Assembly: GCF_031755915.1 (NCBI RefSeq)
Contig: NC_083386.1
Coordinates: 19,081,001-19,145,000 of the forward strand
Source: Ziziphus jujuba
Taxonomy: Eukaryota > Streptophyta > Magnoliopsida > Rosales > Rhamnaceae
Direction of reading: 5' to 3'
DNA length: 64,000 nt
Shown here: positions 12,395-22,879 of the stretch, one piece after another
How positions within the stretch are numbered: the first letter of the stretch is position 1
Layout: the number at the start of each line of letters is the position of its first letter
Translations under genes and position numbers: made by a program
Notes under the pieces: model-generated
Told to the model about the DNA's origin: nothing
The model's input: the letters and a program-made list of their open reading frames with translations, nothing else
Database searches by the model: none

Positions 12395-12504
12395 TATGGT
12401 GCATACGAGGTTATGCACCATATTGTGTATGCCTAAAATCAATAACATGTTGCCTGACAAATGTTGAGCATACACATGATGGTGCATACCTGATATGCAC
12501 CAAA
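12395..12504. repeat. Compound inverted repeat with hairpin arms
   Basis: Arm 12395-12435 and arm 12465-12504 are imperfect reverse complements over about 40 bp, separated by a ~29-bp loop. Each arm is itself a small hairpin: TGGTGCATA is paired with TATGCACCA across 4-5 bases. The DNA or its transcript could fold as one long stem or as two short ones (a cruciform-like option). No TIR, target duplication or mature small RNA can be shown. Confidence 0.7.
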
Positions 12505-12536
12505 ATAGAGCTGACTGTAAATATTATTTCAACTTT

Positions 12537-12563
12537 GTATATATATATATATGTATGTATGTG
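12537..12563. repeat. TA/TG microsatellite
   Basis: A run of alternating TA followed by tgtatgtatgtg. Simple sequence repeat. Confidence 0.85.
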
Positions 12564-12582
12564 GTTATGTGTGTAAATATAT

Positions 12583-12961
12583 TGTACCAATTCATTTTGA
12601 AAAAACACCTAAAATCTGAAAGTTTGAGTGGTTTGGCCATGGTTGACTAAATTGGACTTTTAAATAAGACCAATTTTGACTTTTATTTAGATATGGATTC
12701 TGACTTCATCTCTTGTACCATTGTGTAGGGCTCATTGATACACGTTTGTTGACTGGCGACACATTTAATTTTGATTTAATGTTAAAAAGTTATAGTTTTC
12801 AAAAACTTTAAGCAACAACAATATTTTATCTATGTCTAAAGCAGTTTGGATTTTTTTTGGCTATAATAGACCTAAAGGCCTATAAATACATGGGAAAGTA
12901 CATCAAGGATAAAAAAATTTAGAAAATATCCATTTCATCCTTGGAACTCTATAGATTTACG
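12583..12961 (+). repeat. T1: 5' part of a Tekay/Del-like Ty3/gypsy LTR
   Basis: It appears to start TGTACCAATTC at 12583. It contains a gtttggccatggttgac block and the series cattgatacacg...gttaaaaagttata, and the latter is recognisable in the second LTR of this type at 57020-57090. A TATA box, TATAAATA, lies at 12881-12888. R3 interrupts it at 12962 and it continues at 20356. Lineage is assigned from the general look of this LTR type and the downstream gag, so it is tentative. The exact 5' boundary is uncertain. Confidence 0.5.
12881..12888 (+). promoter_or_regulatory. Putative TATA box in the T1 LTR
   Basis: TATAAATA in the context aaaggcctataaatacatgg, the usual form of a plant LTR promoter. 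Position within the LTR is plausible. No start site can be assigned. Confidence 0.45.
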
Positions 12962-14092
12962 TGATGCGAATCCGCTCGAGCCGGCGCAACCGACAACCCG
13001 TTGGGGTGTCGACACAATAGGATGAAGACCGGGCCGATCACTAGGGATCAAGCTAAGAAGTTTAAGGAAAATATTTCTGCCTTTATCTAGGGAGTAGTTC
13101 ATACTCAAAACGGCTTATCCATACCCGAAAATCCAAGACCTACTATGAGCATACAAGTAGTGGAAGCCGATACAGACCCGGCTAGCAGTTTTGGTGTATT
13201 TATGGAGCCCGGGCAGCATGAATTGGTTCCAATGCTTCATGGATTCAATACATATGTTTAAGAGGATATGGAATCAAGTCAAGGCAGATTCAAACCCATC
13301 CAAAAAGGGGCTGTGCGCATGGATTGAAGAATTGGCCTGTTTTTACTGTATTTTGTGCTGACTTTACTATATTTTTCTGAGTTGGTTTTTTCTCTTTCTT
13401 CCAAGCAAGGAAAATGTGTGGGACTTCATGGTCAGCTTATTTTGCATCCTACAAAGCACATTGAATCTGATTTGGAGCTCAAATTGATGAAAGATTGGCC
13501 AAAGTCAACTTAGTCAAAAAGCTAGTATTTTAGTTTCCTAATTTGATTCTACTTTTTGTTTTAGGAAATTACCATTACTTTTTGGGTTTTATTTATTTAT
13601 TTTCTCGACAAATAAGTTTAGAAAAGTTATTATGTTATTATTTTCATTGTAAATTAATTAATTTCTAATTCAAAATAAGGGAATTAATTAGTCAAAATTA
13701 GATCAGGAAAGGAGTGAGAATTTTGGCCACCATAGGAAACTACATGTATGGTCGGTTTTTCCCTTTAGTTTTTAGGGTTTTATTTTATTTCTTCTAGCCT
13801 ATATAAGGGCTTGTTTTTTAGGAAGAACACACCGTTAATAATATTTAGAATTTATTTTGTAAGACTGGATCTCTCTTTGTTCTTTTGAACATCTATAACA
13901 CCATTAGTGAATGAGTGTTTTAGATTGACTTATCAATAGGCCTTCCATCACCTGTTGTGGCATCCTCACTATATACCAAGGTTTCTAATCATAGGTTGGT
14001 TAAGGGTCAAGGTGACCATTAGAATTTGAACATAATTAGATCCAGGCAAATATAATATGGGTTTAGGAACAGGTCGTCCTAGGTTTGTATCA
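12962..14092 (+). repeat. 5' LTR of R3 (1131 bp)
   Basis: TGATGCGAATCC at 12962 to TTTGTATCA at 14092. A TATA-like TATATAA at 13800-13806 (gcctatataagggc) is a plausible promoter. It carries the LTR-encoded pol C-terminus region near 13020-13260 with stops. Confidence 0.9.
13800..13806 (+). promoter_or_regulatory. Putative TATA box of R3 LTR
   Basis: TATATAA in gcctatataagggc. The aligned position is TATTTAAA in R6, so this is a conserved site in the family LTRs. Promoter function is inferred. Confidence 0.45.
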
Positions 14093-14094
14093 TT

Positions 14095-14106
14095 TGGTAT
14101 GAGAGT
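14095..14106 (+). other. Decayed primer binding site of R3
   Basis: TGGTATGAGAGT, two changes from the tRNA-iMet complement TGGTATCAGAGC, two bases after the LTR end. Confidence 0.85.
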
Positions 14107-15239
14107 CGAATTTTGTTCAGGTTTGATTTATCTTTAATTGCTTTATTTGTTTTTGTGTTATTATGCAATTTTAGCATTAGGTTAAGGTTTCTCCTATCAT
14201 CATACACGTTCTGCATATTTAAAAAAAAATAAAATTTCATTCTTAGTTGAATTAGGATTTCCTAGTTTTATCGTATTTTTGCTTTCTAGTTTGTTGGTTG
14301 TTTTTCATAATTGTTCTTGTTAATTTTGGTTTTTGTCAATTTTTCTTTACTGTTTTAGTATTAAATATTTGTATTCGTATATTCAAAAAAAAAACAAAAA
14401 AGAAAAAAAAGAAGAAGAAGAAGGGTTTGCGGATTTAAAAAAAAAAAAAAAAACTACACATTTTTTTTTCTTTGGAGGCCACGGGTTTGGTGAGATTTTT
14501 CTATTGGAATTGCTATTTGGATCTAATTTTTGTTACTAGAGTTGTGTTTGATAGTCAGTGAAAAAAGAAAAAAAGGAAGAAAAGCCGAATATAAAAAAAA
14601 AATTGGGTTTGTTGAATTTGGTGTTGAAATTTGAGTTTGGGAATTTGTTTGAGTTGAAGATTTGATTTGTGATATTTTGAGTTTCTGGAGATTTATTTTT
14701 GCTGCTAGATCTTTGAATTTTGGGTACTAAAATATTGGATTAAAATTGGTAAAGGAATTGATACATAAAACTTGAATTACAAGAACAACAACCAATACTA
14801 TTCCTTATTTTGGTTCGAATTGATTCTTGTTCGTGTTTGGAATTCTTTTTCTAAATTTTTATTCTTGACTCTTTACTTACTTACCATCTGGTCCAGTTCT
14901 TAAAAATTCTAAATTTTTCCTTGTTAATTTGCCTTAATTTGCCTAGAAAAGCTGAAAACTAAATTTCGCCAATTCATTCGGTATTGCTTGCTTTTGCTAT
15001 TGTTTTGTTGATAAGTTAAATGAAAACATACTTGTGATCTAATTGCTGTTTTATGGGTGTTTTAATTAGAATTTTGAGATAATTTATTAAGTGGAAAAGG
15101 CAAGAGTGTGTGAGCTTAAAAGAGGGTAAAAGTCGAAACTAGTGTGAAAACACGAGTGTTGAGACCTTGATTGAGTGAAACACGTGAAGGAGTGATTTCT
15201 TGGTGAGAATATATTTTATTTTACATTATTCATACTAAC
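14107..15239 (+). other. Leader of R3
   Basis: Family leader, about 1.1 kb, with A-runs at 14383-14425 and 14438-14453. No convincing coding frame. A small frame at 14333-14539 is lysine-rich low complexity. Confidence 0.7.
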
Positions 15240-16490
15240 ATGGCAGATTCAAGGGTGAGAGGAGGAGATCCACCTTTAAGAATTAATGAAAAAGAGTCCG
15301 TAGAATTCCATGGTGGTTCTCGAGCTTCGGGGAGTGGAGAGCAAACAGGCATGAGGGCTATATTGGACCAATTGCGGTGGATGAATGCCTGATTTGATAA
15401 CGTAGATCAAAGGATGGATAGGATAGAAACATCATAAGGAGGGCCGAATATAAGGTTAGATGCTCATGGAGGTCGAGGTCGAGGTCGAAGAGGCCGAAGG
15501 CGACCAAGAGAGGAATTCGGGGGAAGTAACTTTGGAGATGAGTTGGATGAGGGGTTTGATGAAATTTTTGAACCTTAAGAAAGGCCAATCCATGACCAGC
15601 AAGGAATGAAGATGATGATCTAGGGAATATCAAGGTAAACATTCCACCTTTCATGGGAAAAAGTGATCCGGAGGCATATTTGTAATGGGAGGAGAGAATG
15701 GAGATGATTTTGATTGTCATAATTATTAGGAGGCGAAGAAGGTGAAGTTGGCAGCAATGGAGTTTGGTCATTATGCACTCCAATGGTGGACCAATGAGTA
15801 AAACACCCCGAAGGAGAGTTGGTGATGACTTGATCACTACATGGCGACAGATGAAAGGAGCCACGAGGAAGCGATTCGTACTGTCACACTATCATAGGTT
15901 GCTGCATCAGAGGTTTCATTCTTTATCTTGAGGAAGTAGGTCCATGAAGCATTATTACAAGGAGATGGAGATGCTTATGTTGAGGTTAAGCATGAATAAG
16001 GATAGAGAAGCAACCATGGCAAAATTCCTTGGTGGTTTGAATCGTGAGATAGCCAATCAACTAGAATTGCAACAATATATGGAATTGGAGGAAATGTGGC
16101 ATGTGGCTATTAAATTAGAGCATCAATTCAAGAGGTGGGTTGTAGGCTCATGGTTTGGGGGTGTTTCCAACAGTGGAAGATCAAATCCATGTGCTTGGAG
16201 AAGTGATCCCAGATATGATTCGAGGCTAAAGCCGAAACTTGGTGAAGAAGGTTCCAATCAGCCAAAAAAGGAGTCCAAAACTGAATCTGTCCAAGCACAA
16301 AAGAATGATGTAAAATCTGATCCTAAACCTTCAAGATCAAGAGAAATTATTTGTTTTAAGTGCCAGGGATGAAGACACTTCGCTAGCCAATGCCCAAATA
16401 GAAGGATTATGGTGTTGAAGGGTAATGGTGAGATAGAATCGGAAAGCGAGGAAAGTGGTGATGAAACCAAGCAAGATGAGTAGGAAGAGC
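15240..16490 (+). pseudogene. gag: R3 gag relic
   Basis: Starts MADSRVRGGDPPLRINE at 15240, the family gag start. A glycine/arginine-rich stretch lies near 15465-15510 and a capsid region near 15640-16130 (frame 15944-16372 is the longest open piece). The zinc knuckle CFKCQG then reaches a stop (GGA to TGA) at 16369, followed by RHFASQCPNRR. Several further stops and shifts (near 15390, 15436, 15578, 15730-15800, 15930) destroy it. Confidence 0.85.
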
Positions 16491-17249
16491 TTGAAGGTGA
16501 GGCCAAAACTTTGAATGCTTCCCATGATGAATTAAGCTTGGTTTCTAGGAGAGTGCTGGCTGCATACAAAGATGAGAATGAAATTCAAAAAGAGAACATC
16601 TTCCACACCCGATGTGAAATCCAAGATAAGATTTGTAGTATGATAATTGATAGTGGAAGTTGTACAAATGTAATTAGTAACATTGTGGTTGATAAATTAG
16701 GCTTAACAACTATTAAACATCCAGAACCATATGGATTACAATGGTTTAATAATAATGGTGAAATGAAAATGAATAAACAAGCCAAGGTAAAATTTAGAAT
16801 AGATAAATATGTGGATGTTATTTTGTGTGATGTTGTACCTATGCATGCCTGACATATTCTATTAGGTAGACCATGGCAATTTGATTAAGATGCTACTCAT
16901 TATGGTCAAGAAAATTGTATTGTTTTTAGATTTAAAGGTAAGAAGGTCAAGCTGGAGCCATTGATCCCGAAGGAGGTTTTTAGAGACCAACTACAAATGC
17001 AACAAAGGAGGGAAGCCAAGAAGCTCAAAGAGAAGGCTAGTATGTCACCAATGGTTCCACCATCCAGTTAAGAGGGAAAAGGTGAGCTTGCTGTCCAAGG
17101 TAAGTCCTCTAAAACCTAGGTTGAGTGGAAAAATTTAAACAAAGCTGAGAGTGAGGAACTTGGAGCAAAAGCCGAGAGTGATGCAAAATTCAATAAATCC
17201 GTGAGTGAGAGAGGAAAAGAAAGAAAAGCAAGGAAAAATAAACATTTTT
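16491..17249 (+). pseudogene. pol: R3 protease region and linker relic
   Basis: The open piece 16511-16852 encodes SLVSRRVLAAYKDE, then HTRCEIQDKICSMIIDSGSCTNVIS, with the aspartic protease DSG near 16650. It ends at a stop just after VPMHA. The following HILLGRPWQFD block and the charged linker continue in frame with stops to about 17249, where the MULE is inserted. The protease would cleave the polyprotein; this one cannot be made whole. Confidence 0.82.
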
Positions 17250-17519
17250 AAGGACAAATGCATTTTGGTACCCTCTATAATTACAAAAGTTTTAATTAGG
17301 TCTCCTAATATTAATTTGGACACATTCATACCCTGTAAGTGTAAGAAAGTTTTAATGTGGTCCAATTAGGTAAAATGTAACGGAATCCGTCCAATTGGCA
17401 CGTGACCTCAATTTCCCTTTTTTGTTTTTGTCATTTATTTGTTTTTTTCCCAAAATTTCTAGTGGCTAGCGTTAAAAAAAAAAAAAAATATTATATCTTA
17501 ACTTAAGTTTACGACACCA
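17250..17519 (+). repeat. Left terminal inverted repeat of M1
   Basis: About 270 bp. It pairs with the right repeat through shared blocks including the outer ATGCATTTTGGTA, the CAATTGG and CACGTG region, an A-rich run (17474-17488) and the inner end taagtttacgacacca. Confidence 0.88.
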
Positions 17520-18375
17520 CTAATATCTCAATAAAGTTGTGGATGGATGTGTTGCACGTATCGCTGCCAAACTGGAAATAATGGAACCTTGCTCTAGTAT
17601 GAAAGACAAGTTAACTTAATTTTTGTGTCATAGTCCTTTTTTTCCTTTTATCCTAGTGATTATGATGGTTAGCATTGTCTGCATGGTTATGACCCAAAAA
17701 CTGTGGGTGTTCCTTTTGATAATTTCGGATACATCCTGATTAGCATTCTAATTTTCAGGATTGGTTATAGCATGATTACGGATGCTGAAGACAAAGGCCT
17801 TATCAAACCTAGACAGGTTAATTTACTTTCTAGTAAGGAAACTGCTCGAATAGGGGTTTTAATGTGAAGGATGTAGGCAATATAATGTGTATATAAAAAG
17901 TTATATGAAAAGACAGAAAAGCAATCCCTTAGTCTAGTTGGATTTTTGATAAATACACTACCATTTTATTTCTCTAGTAGCATGGTTTTGTTTTGAATTC
18001 CTTAGTTTTGTTTTGAATTCCTTTAGTGGTGAAAGAAAGGTTACCCAGTTGCCTTCATTTGGAATGTTCTCAACTCAAAACTTGAGTTGAATGTGCTTAA
18101 TGATATGTGTGTAATGAGCCCATTAGGCAGATTGGAGTTTGTAAAGAAAGTCCATATATTTTGGTTGTTTCAGTGATTAAAAAATTAAAGGAGAAAAATG
18201 AAAATTTGAGCCGTAAAATCCCCCTTGATTTTGATTGCTTAATATGTGTTTGCTGAAGAGTGTCCTCATCGAGCCAACAAGTGGTAACACAGGCATAGGA
18301 TTAGCTTTCATGGTAGCAGCTAAGGGTTATAGGCTTATCATTACTTTGCCTGCTTCAATGAGTCTAGAAAGAAGG
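17513..18375 (+). pseudogene. Captured fragment of an O-acetylserine (thiol) lyase (cysteine synthase) gene, three exons and two introns
   Basis: Exon piece 1 (17513-17609) reads [19 protein letters not shown] then PCSSMKDK, with the family's PLP-lysine motif (S-x-K-D). Two bases are missing at its start relative to the family's TPLVYL. An intron with GT...CAG follows (17610-17758). Exon 2 (17759-17816) reads GYSMITDAEDKGLIKPRQ. A second intron starts GT at 17817 and ends AG at 18258. Exon 3 (18259-18375) reads [14 protein letters not shown], then [20 protein letters not shown] and SLERR, including the TSGNTG substrate/PLP-binding loop. The parent enzyme makes cysteine from O-acetylserine and sulfide. 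Only about a quarter of the protein is present, without a start, and a stop lies just after exon 3. One substitution (SV to SM) and a split codon changed from Arg to Lys suggest decay. Confidence 0.85.
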
Positions 18376-18382
18376 GAAGCCA

Positions 18383-18751
18383 TGGTGTCGTAAACTTAAG
18401 TTAAGATATAATATATTTTTTTTTTGTTTTTTTTTTTTTTTAAGTTTGGCCACTAGAAATTTTGGGAAAAAAACAAATAAATGAAAAAAACAAAAAGGGG
18501 AAATTGAGGTCACGTGCGAAGCACGTGCTCCAATTGGATGGATTCCGTTACATTTAACCTAATTGGACCACATTGAAACTTTCTTACATTTACAGGGTGT
18601 GAATGTGTCCAAATTAATATTAGAAGGCCTAATTGAAACTTTCGTAATTATAAAGGGATGTTAATAAAGCCATTTTGTCCCAAATTTGTCCCAAATGCAT
18701 TTGTCCCAAATGCATTTGTCCCAAACTTTCGTACCAAAATGCATTTGTCCC
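18383..18751 (-). repeat. Right terminal inverted repeat of M1, with rearranged outer end
   Basis: It pairs with the left repeat from tggtgtcgtaaac outward, but is about 100 bp longer. There is a small extra gaagcacgtgc duplication near 18517-18528. In the outer ~100 bp a 24-bp tract (18654-18677) matches the neighbouring retroelement at 18771-18794 with one mismatch. It is followed by repeated caaatgcatttgtccc units and a second copy of the terminus. Confidence 0.85.
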
Positions 18752-19228
18752 AAATTTTTGTCTTAGTTTTAGGGATGTTAATAAAACCATTTTGAATAAG
18801 AAACCATTGCTGGTTATGAATGCTTATTTAAAAATAATTTTGTTGTATAGAACTTTATCTGCCTTGTTGAGAGCTTTACTTTGTGGAAATTTGAAAATTT
18901 GGAAGAGATTATTTGCTAAATTTAAAAAGTATAATTTTTGCCATAATGAGCATGTATTTCTAGATTTTGTTGTGATAGTGTTTGACCCAGGAGATTTGGC
19001 TTGGTTGTACTTATGAAAGAAGAGGTTTCCAAAACAAAGAAAGTCAAAGCTCATGCCGTGTGTGGATGCACCTTTTCAAGTTTTGGAGCGGATTAACGAG
19101 AATGCCTACAAACTTAATTTAATAGATGAGTATAATGTTAATGCCACATTTAATGTTGCTGATTTATCTTTTGTTTTCTGCAGGTGATGATATTGATTTG
19201 AGGACAAATCCTTTTTAAGAGGAGGGGA
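18752..19228 (+). pseudogene. pol: R3 scrambled pol remnant
   Basis: The frame starting at 18675 joins pieces in the wrong order. A pre-RT block (NKKPLLVM near 18798) is followed by an integrase block ([18 protein letters not shown] near 18850-18900). Next comes an RT block (FAKFKKYNFCHNEHVFLDFVV near 18915-18977), and then the integrase C-terminus (FDPGDLAWLYL near 18980, then a stop and [15 protein letters not shown] near 19075). In complete copies the RT block precedes the integrase block. Most of RT, RNase H and the integrase core are missing. Confidence 0.82.
19217..19228 (+). other. Polypurine tract of R3
   Basis: AAGAGGAGGGGA directly before the 3' LTR. The TGA of the LTR start appears to be lost here (ggggaTGCGAATCC). 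Confidence 0.75.
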
Positions 19229-20355
19229 TGCGAATCCACTCGAGCCCGCACAACCGACAGCCAGTTGGGGTGCCGACCCGATACGGATGAAGACCGGGCT
19301 GATCACTAGGGCTCAAGCTAAGAAGTTTATGGAAAATATTGCTGCCTTTATCCAGGGAGTAATTCATACTCAAAAGGGCTTGTCCATAACCTAAGATCCA
19401 AGATATGTTATGAGCATACAAGTGGTGGAAGCCGATACGGACCCGGGTAGCGGTTTTGGTGTATTTATGGAGCCCGGGCAGCATGAATTGGTTCCAATGA
19501 TTTATGGATTCAATACATATGTTTAAGAGGATATGACATCAAATCAATGCAGATTCAAACCCATCCAAAAAAGGGCTGTGCGCATGGCTTGAAGAATTGG
19601 ACCATTTTTACTGTATTTTGTGCTGGCTTTACTGTATTTTGCAGAGTTGGTTTTTTCTCTTTCTTCCAAGCAAGTGAAACGTGTAGGACTTCATGGTCAG
19701 CTTATTTGGCATCTTACAAAGCATATTGAAGTTGATTTGGAGCTCAAATTGGTCAAAGATTGGTCAAAGTCAACTTAGTCAAAAGCTAGTATTTTAGTTT
19801 CCTAATTTGATTCTACTTTTTGTTTTAGAAATTACCATTACTTTTTGGGTTTTATTTATTTATTTTCTGGACAAATAATTTTAGGAAAGTTATTATTTTA
19901 TTATTTTCATTATAAATTAATTAATTCCTAATTTAAAATAAAGGAATTAATTAGTCAAAATTAGTTTAGGAAAGGAGTGAGAATTTCGGCCACCATAGAA
20001 AACTACATGTATGGCCGATTTTTCCCTTTAGTTTTTAGGGTCTTATTTTGTTTCTTTTAGCCTATATAAGGGCTTGTTTTTTAGGAAGAACACACCATTA
20101 ATAATATTCAAAATTTATTTTGTGAGATTGAATCTTTCTTTGTTCTTTTGAACACCTAAAACACCATTAGTGAATGAGTGTTTTAGATTGACTTATCAAT
20201 AGGCCTTCCATCACCTATTGTAGCGTCTTCACTATATACCAAGGTTTCTAATCACAAGTTGGTTAGGGGTCAAGGTGACCATTAGAACTTGAACATAATT
20301 AGATCCGAGCTAATATAATACGGGTTTAGGAGCATGTCTCCCTAGGCTCGTATCA
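19229..20355 (+). repeat. 3' LTR of R3 (about 1127 bp)
   Basis: Starts TGCGAATCCACTCGAG and ends CTCGTATCA at 20355. Close to the 5' LTR but with scattered substitutions and indels, so R3 is clearly older than R6. Confidence 0.88.
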
Positions 20356-22698
20356 TTGCTAGACCTATGTACTGACTTGATTTGCTTTTATGAACCACCA
20401 CTAATAGTTTGGGTTTCACCAGTTTTAGCCATTTTCTAGCCATCCAAAACTTCAAGCGCTAGCCTTAGTGGTTGCCTATCAAATTCTGACTAAACACCTA
20501 AAATTTCATGACTAACTGCTGCTAGACACGCCTGAATCGAGGCTTTTTTTTTGGGGCACAGTGGCATTTTGTAGTCACATTGTTTCACTAGATCTTAACC
20601 AGTTTTCCAACCTCATAACACCACACACGCTATAGCAGTAGTTGACCTATTGAAAATCCGACCTTGGCCTATATTTTCACAACCATCAGACGACTTACGT
20701 ATTGGAATTGAGGACATTTTTACCATTAGCATGATTTTTCTGACAATCTTAGATCGCATTGGATTTTGGCTTTTTAAAATCTTTTTATAGGTCTTCCCTC
20801 TTTTCTTTTGGACCATCTAAGTCCATTTCCTATCTCCTTTTACCCCAATTCCCATCAATTTGTGAGGTATGGAGAGATCAAGTTTACCCAAAACTTTCTT
20901 TGTATTTTTCAATCACCAATGGAGAAATTGGAGCAAAGTGAGTACACCAATGTGTTACCTATATGATGGGCTTTCTATTGATATATGGTTTGTAAATTTT
21001 GGATATCGTTTGATTGATTTTTCATTTTTGGATCAACTATTTTAATACCAGGTTAAATCTAAGTTGGTACTGCATAATTAGATGTTATTAGGACCAGCAG
21101 AAGGTTTAATTTTATAAAATTGGCCTTCAGATGAAAAAAAAATTAATTTTGGATACTAGGTCCTAATGGATCACCATATAATTGAACCATTCAGTATCCA
21201 ATTTATATAATTGTACGATTATATAAATTAATTTAGGATATTAGGTATACATCAATGTCTTTGGTTTTGTTTTTTGAGCTTGAAAGATATTTTAATATAT
21301 TACAGGCACTTATATCGCACATGGAGGTGACTTTGTAGTGGAAAAAGAGTGAGCATCAGTGGTATCTGTGATGGTTTATATATTTAAATGGTTTTGGATA
21401 TATTAGTAAAATATATATACGGATTGAATATTATATATATGATTTCATTTAAATGCCTATTTTATACATATATGTTTATCTACTTTCATATATATCATAT
21501 TATTTAACTTTTGATAAGATTTTAAATAATTTATAATTCTAATGAGTTTATAATGAACTTGTGAATCTTAGTATTTAATTGTCCTGGTATTTGAATTGGC
21601 GTTTTAGTCTCATTGAAAAATATTTGGCTTTAAGTAAGCATATTGGAACTTGTATATTTTTAAACATATTTATGTGTTTTAATTTTCAAAGTTCTTAAAA
21701 ATAGTTTATGTTGGTATATAATTCACTGTTGGTATTTGTGTCATGTTTTCACATATAAGTTTTTGGCATGAAATGTTGATTTGAAAGTTTTAAAATATTA
21801 TATAAGGTTTTTGAATTATAAAATCATTGGAGAAATATTTAAATATATAAATTGATTTTTGGATATTAAGTTTTGATTGAGAATATTTATTTTTTTATCT
21901 AGACAATATTTATTTTTAAAATGGAAAGGTATGATGTTGGGAATATTGTTCGGGAATACAGTATTGTTAAGCTGTGATTGGATTAGTGTACCATACAGTA
22001 CTAGTGAATATATTGGATATTAGTTATGACCATTGTACATGTATTAGTATTCTCCACTACAGAGAGTGATGATAACAATTTCCCCCACGGAATCTTTAGG
22101 ACGCTAAAGAGTCATGGTAAGTTTTTTCCATCCACATCTACCTTGTGGTGCTTTGAGATGCCAAAGGCTACTCAGCAACACTAGGTTTATCATATATTGC
22201 ATAGGTATCAAAAAAATAGATTGAGATTTATAACAATACTTTAATTATGAATTATTTATTATTTTGAAAATAAATTTATGAAGTTGAACTTGATTTAATT
22301 TTGGATTTTAAAATATGGATTTATATAATTTTATTCTCGTTGGTAAAGTTTTGCTTTTACATGCTTTGTTTATCGTTATTTTTCTATCTAGATTTATTCG
22401 CATCAGTTATATAACTTAAATTTATGAATACTTTTAGAATGCTTTAATTTAAATTATGGACATAGTAATGACCTTAGTATATGTGAATGGTAATGACCTG
22501 TAGTATAATGTACTGTAGTTGGAAACTTCCATGTTATTATGGCCTATCTATATATTAAGTATTATTTTATATGCATGTCTTCGTTTCTCCTTAGTTTATG
22601 TGAGGTTCCATAGAGTTTTCTTTAAGGATGCCCAGGGGGACTCCCCTTGGCATGAGCACCCAGGATTCCTTTAAGAGTTTTCGAGCAGCTCCTATTAA
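20356..22698 (+). repeat. T1 LTR, remainder (Tekay/Del-like)
   Basis: It continues the LTR begun at 12583 after the R3 insertion and ends just before a primer-site-like sequence at 22701. It is AT-rich, and short repeats and TA runs are frequent (22858-22871). No coding frame is believable: short frames near 20613-20941 are not conserved. Total LTR length would be about 2.7 kb, as seen in some large chromovirus LTRs. Boundaries and lineage are tentative. Confidence 0.45.
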
Positions 22699-22700
22699 CT

Positions 22701-22712
22701 TGGTATAAGAGC
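22701..22712 (+). other. Decayed primer binding site of T1
   Basis: TGGTATAAGAGC, one change from TGGTATCAGAGC (tRNA-iMet). It supports an LTR to the left and an internal region to the right. Confidence 0.6.
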
Positions 22713-22879
22713 TGCAAATTTCATATTTCTATGAACTCACACTTGTATGTGCATCTTTATCTTTTGATATTGTTTCTATCTTCTAAACAATCTTCTAAAC
22801 ATTGTCTCCTTCCTTTATTTGATTGGTGAATATCACATTGAGTTGAGCTTTTCTTATATATATATATATAGATTTGATG

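Larger units (their letters stand above)
12003..12582. other. Unassigned AT-rich stretch between R1 and T1
   Basis: I find no coding frame or known repeat core here apart from the inverted repeat at 12395-12504, a short direct repeat (atcagatgatctt, twice in 12134-12160), an A-run near 12172-12190 and the TA/TG microsatellite at 12537-12563. It may be host intergenic DNA or part of an unrecognised old element. Confidence 0.5.
17250..18751 (+). mobile_element. M1: Pack-MULE-like Mutator element carrying cysteine synthase gene fragments
   Basis: It has long terminal inverted repeats, 17250-17519 and 18383-18751, with the outer terminus AGGACAAATGCATTTTGGTA (left) matching GGGACAAATGCATTTTGGTA (right, reverse complement). 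The flanking 9-mers acattttta (17241-17249) and aaatttttg (18752-18760) match at seven of nine positions, which fits a decayed 9-bp Mutator-type duplication. There is no transposase frame. The interior carries three exon pieces and two introns of an O-acetylserine (thiol) lyase gene, so capture was at the DNA level. The element interrupts R3 between protease and RT and is therefore younger than R3. Confidence 0.85.
12962..20355 (+). mobile_element. R3: Ty3/gypsy element with scrambled pol and an inserted Pack-MULE
   Basis: 5' LTR 12962-14092, primer site 14095-14106, gag from 15240, protease to 17249, then a Mutator-like insertion (17250-18751), a short scrambled pol remnant (18752-19228) and the 3' LTR 19229-20355. 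Without the MULE it is about 5.9 kb, roughly 2 kb shorter than the complete copies because most of pol is missing. The flanking pentamers ttacg and ttgct match at three of five bases, so the target duplication is decayed or unproven. Both flanks belong to the T1 LTR. Confidence 0.9.

Noticed and set aside
14333..14539. Lysine-rich frame in the R3 leader
   Set aside because: Made by A-runs; not conserved in the leaders of the other copies.
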